Part shown: positions 1 through 9,770 of the stretch, one piece after another | Layout: every line of letters begins with the position of its first letter | Position numbering within the stretch: position 1 is the first letter of the stretch | NCBI GenBank assembly: GCA_028274465.1 | Contig: CM051455.1 | Coordinates: 70,724,985 to 70,788,984 of the forward strand | Source: Plantago ovata | Taxonomy: Eukaryota > Streptophyta > Magnoliopsida > Lamiales > Plantaginaceae | Reading direction: 5' to 3' | DNA: 64,000 nt | The notes under the pieces: generated by a model | Told to the model about the DNA's origin: nothing | Databases searched by the model: none | Seen by the model: the letters and a program-made list of their open reading frames with translations, nothing else | Program-made: the position numbers and the translations under genes

Positions 1-1355
1 GAATTTTTTTTTGCATTTTCACGTTTACTGCTTTCTTAGATTTTTTAGGTTGCATTTCACTACATTCATCCTAGGATAGTTTTGCATGTTTTTTATGGAG
101 TTTATTGCCGAATTTTTTGAAATTTTTTATTGGGTAAATCAACTAGCTATGCCATTAATCGTATGCTTCATCTCTATGAATTTGTTTGAGGTTTTTCTCG
201 CTTGGCTTGTCACATTTATGTATTGCACTTAGTTGAGCTAGGTAGTCTCGACATCACTTAGTGGTGTTTTCTCTACTGCGGTTCACGAAGGCCTTTATAA
301 TAGGATGATGCATGTTAGGGTCTTATGGTTGTTTCCCGAGTAATTATGTACCTAAGAGGCAACAAGTCTTCACCATGCTTTGAGATTGCTAAATGCCTAG
401 GAAGGAGGTAGTGTGAGTTTGTGTGATCCTTTGTTATAACCTATTCTTCCGAATACGTTTGGGGAGGGGGTTACACCATCGTTAGACTTGTTTCTGTTTT
501 TCATTCTCGTATCATAAGTTTATTTTCCTTTTTCCGTAAATTTTGTACTCCAACCAATTCTTTCGAATAGGTTTGGGGAAGTCGTGTGAGTCTTTTTGTT
601 TCTCTCTTTGTTATGATAAAGCTGGCTAGAAAAAAATTGGAAAAAAAGAAGAAAGAAAAATTCCAGAAAAGAGAGAAAAAGAAAAAGAAAAAAAAGAATC
701 TGGAAAGGAAAAAAGAAGACCCCAAAAAAGCAAAGAAGGGTCGAAAAAAGAAAAGCCAAATAGCAGTTTATCAAAGTTTTGAGTCTTTTTCATTTTTCGT
801 ATTGTTCGTAATCGTGTTTTTTATTTTCTTTATCTTGAGTGTCATCTGTTCTAGACCACCCTCGTCCTGCCATTCAGGAAGTGGTGAATAGCTTAAGACT
901 TTACTTGAGAGATGGGTAGAATAGGGGAGAGTTATCTTTTATAGGGAACCCTCCTTCGTTTGATGAGAGCCAGTACTGGTTCGACCTCTTCTGAGGGAAA
1001 GTCTTAACATGGTGGAACATCAGTAAGTCCTCAGTTTCATAGGCACGGGGCAACCATTCGTATCTTAGCATGCATCATTACGTCGTCACTGACTAGGTCC
1101 AGGTAGAGAATGTTACGAGAGACTATCTTGTCTTGACATAAGTGCTTATGTGGATGTGTATAAGTCAATCGAGGTATTCTTCAACCTATATTCATGCTTT
1201 GATTTATATTGTTTTTTGTTCATATGTTATTTGATAGATTCAGTAGATTAGTTCATTTCATTTGGCATGAAACTCCATTTTGAGTCTTGCATGTTTTTTG
1301 TATTAGAGTCTAGCTTAGTTGCTTGAGGACAAGCAAACGTTCGGTTTGGGGAGTT
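1..1355 (+). mobile_element. Athila element 1, 3' internal noncoding end
   Basis: The window opens inside the untranslated 3' part of a plus-strand Ty3/gypsy Athila element. The same sequence recurs at about 5660-6993 and, inverted, at 8263-9640, each time between the integrase end and an LTR. It holds a purine-rich tract near 630-760 and short conserved blocks, but no plausible env-like frame. The reading frames across the purine tract are low-complexity Lys or Phe runs and are not genes. It ends in a polypurine tract directly before the LTR at 1356. Confidence 0.85.
1343..1353 (+). promoter_or_regulatory. Polypurine tract of Athila element 1
   Basis: The run GGTTTGGGGAG lies two bases before the LTR that starts TGATGAATG. 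In LTR retrotransposons this tract primes plus-strand DNA synthesis. The same tract precedes the inverted LTR at 6994 and, on the minus strand, flanks 8263. Confidence 0.8.
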
Positions 1356-2627
1356 TGATGAATGTGTATTTTACACTTTCATTCGAGTCATTTTCACCTA
1401 ATTTAGCTATCCTCTATGATAATTTAGCTATATTTTAGTACATTTTATTAGAATAGTGTCACGTTTCCCTTTAGATTTTATTTTACAGGTTTTGGTTGAA
1501 ATTCGGAGATTTCGGGGCATTTATATTGAAGTCTACAAGGAATTGGTGTTCCAGAAGCCTATTTGGAGTATCTGAAGGTTTCGGGATAGGATTTGGAGTC
1601 TAGGGGCCGAATCTGGAGGTTAGAAGGCTACTAGAAGTCATAAACCGAGTCCGAAAAGGTGAAGAAATCCAAATCCGCGTCGAAAAATGCGGAAATTCCG
1701 CGAAATACTGGGGGGCGAACCGCCGGAGTCAGGGGGCGAACCGCCCCGGAGTAATTTCGGGCCTATATATAGTGCTCAGTTTTCTCTCCGAAAATCATAT
1801 CTTTCCAAGCCTACTTTCTCACCTCTCTCTATAGTTTTAGGTAGGAACTTCCCGGGGCCTGTCCTGGGAGTTCCATAGCTTAGGGGATACTTTTTCATAG
1901 CAGATTGGAGCGCGTAGGATCGCAATCATCCGGAGATTGACAACCTTCGGTAACTTTGTATCTTACAGTTTTTATCTACTTATTTTATTCTTCTTTCAAT
2001 ATGTTTTCTTCTATGATTGCTATTAATTGCATGCCTATTATGAGTAGCTAAACTTATCATTGGTGGTAGTATGTGAATTCTTAGCGAGGGAAGATAATCA
2101 TGCTAATGGCTATATCGTGCATTATACTCCGTGTCATTGCTTTATTTCGTTGATCAGTTGCAACCAAAATTCTCGTATGTTGTATTGACTATTATCCACG
2201 CATGGACACTAGTCGACCATCAGACCAATTATCTTCGTAGTGTTGAATAATTACGGAACACATTAGGACAGCAGTGTTGACTAGTCAGACCAAATTATCT
2301 TCGTAGTGCTTAATACTTGCAATAGGACACAAGATTGATTCAAAGATCTCTATGCAAGACCGAGGAATTTATGCATGATTATCGACCCATTATGTTAAGA
2401 AGGACCATACTATCACCAATATCCATTATTTGTTTGAAAACCCCTATTGCTTTCTATCTGCTGTTTTATATTCTCTTGTTAAATAGATAAAGCTAGTTAT
2501 AGTCCTGAGAGAACGACACTCGAGTCATTTTACTACTACACTACGGTTTTCGTTGTAGTTGTGGATTGCCTTCTGCTATTAACAAATTTATTTGCTGAAC
2601 CGAGACCTGACAAATCTCCGTTCATCA
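1356..2627 (+). repeat. Athila LTR (3' LTR of element 1, joined to element 2)
   Basis: This 1272-bp LTR begins TGATGAA and ends TTCATCA, a 7-bp terminal inverted repeat. It matches the LTRs at 6994-8262 (inverted) and 54589-55850 almost throughout, so all belong to one recent subfamily. A TATATATAG box lies at 1764-1772, preceded by two copies of GGGGGCGAACCGCC at 1711 and 1732. On its right it is not followed by a PBS but directly by protease-region sequence of element 2, so it also takes the place of that element's 5' LTR. Confidence 0.9.
1764..1772 (+). promoter_or_regulatory. TATA box of Athila LTR
   Basis: TATATATAG sits about 20 bp after the second of two GC-rich direct repeats (GGGGGCGAACCGCC, 21-bp period). 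This is the likely core promoter for element transcription. The related LTR at 54589 has TATATAG at 54997 in the same setting. Confidence 0.65.
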
Positions 2628-3862
2628 CACCCCTATTCCAAAGACTGTCCAAGGTGGAGGTCAATGTGCCACTCTTAGAGTTAATCCAGAATATTCCAGC
2701 TTATACGAAATTCTTTCGTGAGATCAAGAACAAAAGGATTACTTCAGGAAAGGAAGTGAATGGGGTTGAAACGGTCAACTCGATTGCCGGATTGCCCATG
2801 AAGAAAAAGGATCCTCGAAGCTTCATCATCGACATCGCCTTAGGGAATGGACGAACTACGCAGGCAATGCTTGACTTCGGAGCTAGCATTAACTTAATGC
2901 CATATTCATTATACAAGGCCCTGGAACTCGGAGAATTGACACCAACTGATATGGTCGTCCAAATGGCAGACCAAAGTGTGAAGAGGCCAGTCGGGATAAT
3001 AGAAGACATCCTTGTGAAAGTGGACAAATTGATAATCCCAGCTGATTTTGTAGTAATGAAGTCCGCAGGCGAGGGAAAGAGCCATATCCGTGAGCACGTA
3101 GTACTACTTGGGAGACCGTTCATGGCAACTACCAACACATGCCTTGAACTTAAAGGCAAGAAAATAACCATGGAAGTTATGGGTGAAAAGATGGAGTTGG
3201 TAGGATGTAGCATCAGAGATAAGGAAGTTGCGGAGGAGTTAAAATTTGTCGATTGGTACGAATCCGCAATTCCCGAATTTCATCATTTCCATGGTAGTCG
3301 TGAACCACTTGAGGAGGCACTAACAATGCAAGCTGAGACTTGCTACATGACTAAAGAAGCAAGGGAACTAGTCGAAATAATGGATAGCACCCCGGAAATT
3401 CCAGCAGGAGACGAGGTACTAGAACCTTTGGATGAAGAAGAAGAAGAAAGTGGGTTTCCTGAAGAACCTATCTTAGAATTGAAACCACTTCCTGCGCACC
3501 TCAAGTACGTATACTTAGGAGAAAATCAGAGAAAGCCTGTGATTGTTTCTTCACATCTCTCCGACAATGAAGAAAGTAAGCTGATTGAAGTATTGAAGGA
3601 AAATTCCGCAGCTATAGGATGGGGGATCAGCGATATCAAAGGAATTAGCCCTACTAGATGCGTGCACAACATCACTCTAGAACAAGATGCCAAACCCGTT
3701 AGGCAACCTCAGCGAAGGATAAATCCAGCAATGCAAGAGGTGGTAAAAAAGGAAGTGATAAAGTTGCTAGATGCTGATATGATTTACCCCATTCCGGATA
3801 GTCGATGGGTGAGCCCGGTACATGTAGTTCCTAAGAAATCGGGAGTCACGATGGAAGAGTAG
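2628..3862 (+). pseudogene. Athila protease and start of RT, truncated
   Basis: One open frame encodes the end of the Gag/protease linker, an aspartic protease and the first part of RT. The protease active-site region reads LDFGASINLMPYS (about 2870), in the D-[LF]-G-A form seen in the sister copy. The frame runs upstream into the LTR, where it opens at a GTG and not an ATG. RT begins with the [10 protein letters not shown]...[13 protein letters not shown] segment and then stops at 3860-3862, because a deletion joins it out of frame to RNase H. All RT catalytic motifs are therefore missing. Nearest intact comparison: 57483-59600 of this window. Confidence 0.85.
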
Positions 3863-4186
3863 TAAGACTCTAGACTCCGCACAGGTTAATTACACAACTA
3901 CTGAAAAGGAATTTTTAGCTGTTGTCTTTGCTTTACAAAAGTTTATGTCTTATTTAATTGGATATCCTGTGAATGTCCATACCGATCATGCTGCCTTGAG
4001 GCATTTGATAGCTAAGCAAGATTCTAAGCCTAGATTAATCCGTTGGGTCCTGTTGCTGCAAGACTTTGATTTGACCATAGTGGATAGAGCTGGTAGGGGG
4101 AATTTAGTAGCAGACCATTATCTAGGATACCTAATATTCCTATTGATCCAATATCCATCAATGAAGACCTCCCCGATGAGCACCTA
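3861..4186 (+). pseudogene. Athila RNase H remnant
   Basis: The frame resumes in the RNase H domain with [30 protein letters not shown] and a tail close to NLVADH. A single missing T near 4114-4122 (compare the copy at 59840) shifts the frame before the usual LSRIPNIPI segment. The N-terminal part of RNase H that carries the first catalytic Asp ([10 protein letters not shown] in the sister copy) was lost with the RT core. Confidence 0.8.
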
Positions 4187-5503
4187 ATGAAGGCTAATGA
4201 AGAGCCATGGTATGCGGATATTGTAAACTATTTGGCCATGAACATTTGCCCCACTAACTTTTCAGCCTCGGACAAGAGAGCTCCTGCCAAGCAATGCAGG
4301 ACTTACATATGGGATGATCCGCATCTATTCAAGGAAGGAGCTGATGGGATTCTAAGGAGATGTGTGCCACAAGAAGAGCAGCAAAGTGTACTAAGCCATT
4401 GCCATGAGCTTAACTGTGGGGGGCACTACAGTGGATTAAAGACAACACGCAAGGTACTGCAGGCAGGATTTTTCTGGCCAACAATATACAAAGATGCTCG
4501 AAGTTTTGTGAAGAATTGTGACCCGTGTCAACGAGGTGGTTGTATCGGCAAGAAAGATGAAATGCCCCTTCAAGGGAATCTAGTGGTAGAACCTTTCGAT
4601 GTATGGGGCATTGATTTTATGGGACCGTTTCCAAACAGTGGAGGCTATTAATACATTCTTGTTGCAGTGGACTACGTGACTAAATGGGTAGAGGCAATTC
4701 CTACAAAAACAAATGACGTCGCAGGGGTTATGAAGTTCTTAAAGGAAGTCATATTCTCGAGATTTGGGTGCCCTAGGACAATCATCAGCGATGGAGGGTC
4801 ACACTTCGTCAATAGAACGTTTGCCTCCCTTCTTAAGAGATATAGTGTCCACCATAGTGTCGCTACACCTTATTACCCACAGACATCGGTCGAAGTCAGC
4901 AACCGTCAAATCAAGAAGATCCTGGAGCGAGTAGTGAAGCCTAGTAGGAAGGATTGGGCAGGAAAATTGAATGATGCACTTTGGGCATACAGGACTAGCT
5001 ACAAGACGGTGATCGGGACCACTCCGTACAGACTTGTGTATGGGAAAGCATGTCATCTTCCCGTAGAACTAGAACATAAGGCATATTGGGCCATTAAAGC
5101 ACTGAACCTTGATATGGGAAAAGCTGGCGAGGAACGATTGTTGCAACTAGATGAGCTTGATGAATTACGACTAGGTGCTTATGAAAATGCCAAGATTTAC
5201 AAGGAACGTACTAAGAAGTATCATGATCGTGGTATAGTACGTACGGAATTGGTTCCTGGACAAAAAGCTTTGGTATTTAATTCTCGCCTTCGACTATTTC
5301 CTGGAAAGCTCCGTACTCGTTGGGATGGACCGTACGAAATTATTGAAGTTGCTCCCTATGGGGCTGTTCAACTCTTCGATCCAAAGACGGGCAATACCCT
5401 CAAGGTGAATGGCCAGCGAGTGAAGCCGTACTTCGAGATATCTAGTGATCAAAGGGAGGTTGATCACCTTGAGCTTACCCATACCGCCTCCACTGAAGGT
5501 TAG
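4123..5503 (+). pseudogene. Athila integrase, one nonsense codon
   Basis: The frame encodes an integrase with an H2C2 zinc finger (HELNCGGH ... CDPC, about 4405-4530), the [15 protein letters not shown] segment that identifies Athila-lineage elements, the DDE core ([20 protein letters not shown], then the WAYRTSYKT region) and a C-terminal domain ending at 5503. A TAA at 4649-4651 replaces the GAA of sister copies and is the only stop. Six bases are missing in frame after PQTS (near 4887). The enzyme would insert element cDNA into chromosomes, but this copy cannot make it whole. Confidence 0.85.
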
Positions 5504-6993
5504 CGTGTTTTGTTTTGTTTTCTCACGAGTTTGATTGAGTATTATAGGTAACTTATACAAGCATTAGCTCTCACCTTGGATCCACTTTCGGCGTTCGGGA
5601 CGAGCGACGACGTTCAGGTTTGGGGGGGAGGTTATCGCTGGTTATCTCTATACTTATCTTTCTTATGAAAAACTCGTGAAATTTTTTGCATTTGCACGTT
5701 TACTGCTTTCCTAGGACAGTCTTGCATGTTTTATATGGAGTTTATTGCCGAATTTTTTGAACTTTTTTATTGGGTAGATCAACTAACTATGCCATTAATC
5801 GTATGCTTCATCTCTATGAATTTGTTTGAGGTTTTTCTCGCTTGGCTTGTCACATTTATGTATTGCATTTAGTTAAGCTTGGTAGTCTCGACATCACTTA
5901 GTGGTGTTTTCTCTACTGCGGTTCACGAAGGCCTTTATAATAGGATGATGCATGTTAGGTCTTATGGTTGTTTTCCCGAGTAATTATGTACCTAAGAGGC
6001 AACAAGTTTTCACCACGCTTTGAGATTGCTAAATGCCTAGGAAGGAGGTAGTGTGATCCTTTGTTTATAACTTATTCTTCCGAATAGGTTTGGGGAGGGG
6101 GTTACACCATCATTAGACTTGTTTCTGTTTTCCATTTTCGTATTTTGAGTTTATTTTTCCTTTTCCGTGAATTTTGTACTCCAACCTATTCTTTCGAATA
6201 GGTTTAGGGAAGTCGTGTGAGTCATTTTGTTTCCCTCTTTGTTATGCTACTGCCGGCTAAAAAAAAAAATATATATATATATATCGAAAAAAAAGAAAGA
6301 AAAAAGATTCCAGAAAAAAGAGAAAAATCTGGAAAGAAAAAAAAAGAAAAGAAAAAAAAGAAAAGTCCCCAAAAAAGCAAAAGAAGGGTCCAAATAGCAG
6401 TTAGCAAAGTGTTGAGTCTTTTCCAATTCGTGTAATGTTCGTAATCTTGTTTTTCTATTTTTTATCTTTTTTGTCTTGAGTGTCATCTGTTCTAGACCAC
6501 CCTCGACCTGCCATTCAGGAAGTGGTGAATAGCTTAAGACTTTACTTGAGAGTTGGGTAGAATATGGGAGAGTTATCTTTTATAGGGAACCCTCCTTCGT
6601 TTGATGAGAGCCAGTACTGGTTCGACCTCTTTTGAGGGAAAGTCTTAACATGGTGGAACAACAGTAAGTTCTCAGTTTCATAAGCACGGGGCAACCATTC
6701 GTATCTTAGCATGCTTCATTACGTCGTCATTGACTAGGTCCAGGTAGAGAATGTTACGAGAGACTATCTTGTCTTGACATAAGTGCTTATGTGGATGTGT
6801 ATAAGTCAATCGAGGTATTCTTCAACCTATATTCATGCTTTGATTTATATGGTTTTTGATCATATGTTATTTGATAGATTCAGTAGATTAGTTCATTTTA
6901 TTTGGCATGAAACTCCATTTTGTGTCTTGCATGTTTTTTGTATTAGAGTCTAGCTTAGTTGCTTGAGGACAAGCAAAGGTTCGGTTTGGGGAG
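5504..6993 (+). mobile_element. Athila element 2, 3' noncoding region and PPT
   Basis: About 1.5 kb of noncoding sequence homologous to 1-1355. It contains an A-rich and (TA)n tract at about 6260-6370 that differs in length between copies, as expected for slippage. No convincing gene is present. It ends with the polypurine tract GGTTTGGGGAG at about 6983-6993, immediately followed by an LTR in reverse orientation. Confidence 0.8.
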
Positions 6994-8262
6994 TGATGAA
7001 CGGAGATTTGTCAGGTCTCGATCAGCAAATAATATTTGTTATTTAGCCAAAGGCAATCCACAACTACAACGAAAACTGTAGTGTAGCAGTAGAATGACTC
7101 GAGTGTCGTTCTCTCAGGACTATACTAGCTTTATCAAATCTAATTAAGAATATAAAACAACAAATAGAAAGCAATAGGGGTTTTCAAGCAGATAATGGAG
7201 ATTGGTGATAGTATGGTCCTTCTTAACATAATGGGTCGATAGTCATGCATAAATTCCTCGGTCTTTCATAGAGATCTTTGAATCAATCTTGTGTCCTATT
7301 GCAAGTATTAAGCACTACGAAGATAATTTGGTCTGACTAGTCAACAACGATTGTCCTAATGTGTTCCGTAATTATTCAACACTACGAAGATAATTGGTCT
7401 GATGGTCGACTAGTGTCCATGCGTGCATAATAATCAATACAACATACGAGAATTTTGGTTGCAACTGATCAACGAAATAAAGCAATGACACGGAGTATAA
7501 TGCGCGATATAGCCATTAGCATGATTATCTTCCCTCGCTAAGAATGCACATACTACCACCAATGATAAGTTTAGCTACTCATAATAGGCATGCAATCAAT
7601 AGCAATCATAGAAGAAAACATATTGAAAGAAGAATAAAATAAGTAGATAAAAACTGTAAGATACAAAGTTACCGAAGGTTGTCAATTTCCGGATGATTGC
7701 GATCTTACGCGCTCCAATCTGCTATGAAAAAGTATCCCCTAAGCTATGCAACTCCAAGGACAGGCCCCGGGAAGTTCCTACCTAAAACTATAGAGAGAGG
7801 TGAGAAAGTAGGCTGGGAAAGATATGATTTTCGGAGAAAAACTTGACCTCTATATAGGCCCCGAATTTACTCTGGGGCGGTTCGCCTCTGGCTGGGGCGG
7901 TTCGCCCCCCAATATTTCGCGGAATTTCCGCATTTTTCGACGCGGATTTGGATTTCTTCACCTTTTCGGACTCGGTTTATGACTTCTAGTAGCCTTCTAA
8001 CCTCCAGATTCAGCCCCTAGACTCCAAATCCTATCCGGAAACCTTCAGAAACTCCAAATAGGCTTCTGGAACACCAATTCCTTGTAGACTTCAATATAAT
8101 TTCCCCGAAATCTCCGAATTTCAACCAAAACCTGTAAAATAAAATCTAAAGGGAAACGTGACACTATTCTAATAAAATGTACTAAAATATAGCTAAATTA
8201 ACATAGAGGATAGCTAAAATAGGTGAAAAGACTCGAAGAAAGTGTAAAATACACATTCATCA
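6994..8262 (-). repeat. Athila LTR in inverted orientation, shared by two elements
   Basis: This is the reverse complement of the LTR at 1356-2627: it starts TGATGAACGG and ends ACATTCATCA. The right border (as read on the minus strand, PPT, TT, TGATGAATG) is a normal 3' junction of the minus-strand element 8263-12455. The left border places the plus-strand PPT of element 2 directly against the wrong end of the LTR, without the two T bases. The LTR TATA box reads on the minus strand near 7850. Confidence 0.9.
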
Positions 8263-9770
8263 AACTCCCCAAACCGAACCTTTGCTTGTCCTCAAGCAAC
8301 TAAGCTAGACTCTAATACAAAAAACATGCAAGACTAAAAATGGAGTTTCATGCCAAATGAAATGAACTAATCTACCGAATCTATCAAATAACATATGAAC
8401 AAAAACCATATAAATCAAAGCATGAATAAAGGTTGAAGAATACCTCGACTGACTTATACACATCCACGTAAGCTCTTATGTAAAAACAAGATAGTCTCTG
8501 GTAACATTCTCTACCTGGACCTAGTCAGTGACGACGTAATGAAGCATGCTAAGATACGAATGGTTGCCCCGTGCCTATGAAAATGAGGACTTACTGCTGT
8601 TCCACCATGTTAAGACTTTCCCTCAAAAGAGGTCGAACCAGTACTGGCTCTCATCAAACGAAGGAGGGTTCCCTATAAAAGATAACTCTCCCCTATTCTA
8701 CCCATCTCTCAAGTAAAGTCTTAAGCTATTCACCACTTCCTGAATGGCAGGACCAGGGTGGTCTAGAACAGATGACACTCAAGACAAAAAAGATAAAAAA
8801 TAGAAAAAACACGATTATGAACAATACGAAAAATGGAAAAGACTCAAAACTTTGCTAAACTGCTATTTGGCTTTTCTTTTTGGACCCTTCTTTGCTTTTT
8901 TGGGGTCTTCTTCTTTTTTTCTTTTTCCTTTCCAGATTCTTTTTTCATTTTCTTTTTCTCTTCTTTTTTTGTGGAATTTTTCTTTTTTTTTTATCGATTT
9001 TTTCTAGCCAGCAGTAGCATAACAAAGAGAGAAACAAAAAGACTCACACGACTTCCCCAAACCTATTCGAAAGAATAGGTTGGAGTACAAAATTTACGGA
9101 AAAAGTAAAATAAACTCACGATACGAGAATGAAAAACAGAAACAAGTCTAACGATGGTGTAACCCCCTCCCCAAACCTATTCGGAAGAATAGGTTATAAA
9201 CAAAGGATCACACAACCTCACACTACCTCCTTCCTAGGCATTTAGCAATCTCAAAGGATGGTGAAGACTTGTTGCCTCTTAGGTACATAATTACTCGGGA
9301 AAACAACCATAAGACCCTAACATGCATCATCCTATTATAAAGGCCTTCGTGAACCGCAGTAGAGAAAACACCACTAAGTGATGTCGAGACTACCTAGCTC
9401 AACTAAGTGCAATACATAAATGTGATAAGCCAAGCGAGAAAAACTTCAAACAAATTCATAGAGATGAAGCATACGATTAATGGCATAGCTAGTTGATCTA
9501 CCCAATAAAAAAGTTCAAAAAATTCGGCAATAAACTCCATATAAAACATGTAGAACTATCCTAGGAAAGCAGTAAACGTGCAAATGCAAAAAAAATTCAC
9601 GAGTTTTTCATAAGCAAGGTAAGTATAGAGATAACTAGCGATAACCTCCTCCCCAAACCTGAACGTCGTCGCTCGTCTCGAACGCCGAAAGTGGATCCAA
9701 GGTGAGAGCTAATGCTTGTATAAGTTACCTATAATACTTAATCAAACTCGTGAGAAAACAAAACAAAACA
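8263..9770 (-). mobile_element. Athila element 4, 3' noncoding region
   Basis: Inverted counterpart of 5504-6993: the PPT (minus strand) lies at 8265-8275, then the conserved noncoding blocks, a pyrimidine tract at 8880-9000 (plus strand) and the short spacer after integrase. The reading frame opposite the pyrimidine tract is low-complexity and not a gene. Together with 5504-6993 this makes a long inverted repeat around the single LTR. Confidence 0.8.

Larger units (their letters stand above)
2628..6993 (+). mobile_element. Athila element 2, truncated internal region
   Basis: A plus-strand Athila internal region lacking PBS, leader and gag at its left end, and the RT core near 3860. Compared with the element at 55851-60105, about 1.6 kb is gone between the LTR end and the protease region, and about 0.87 kb within RT. 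It keeps protease, RNase H and integrase sequence, then about 1.5 kb of 3' noncoding DNA, and ends at a PPT next to an LTR lying in the opposite orientation. Confidence 0.85.

Noticed and set aside
586-891. Lys-rich open frame and overlapping Phe-rich frames on the other strand (also near 6217-6486 and 8833-9078)
   Set aside because: They lie across purine or pyrimidine tracts in the Athila 3' noncoding region, are low in complexity and differ in length and frame between copies.
1687-1878. Small gene inside the Athila LTR (also 54892-55077)
   Set aside because: It covers the GC-rich promoter repeats and TATA box and is not kept as a protein between LTR copies.
2561-2627. Start of a gag-pol protein within the LTR
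   Set aside because: The frame opens at GTG, the codons are LTR sequence, and the join results from a deletion.
5504-6993. Env-like gene, which some Athila elements carry after integrase
   Set aside because: No long frame, signal peptide or membrane segment pattern is present in any of the three copies of this region.
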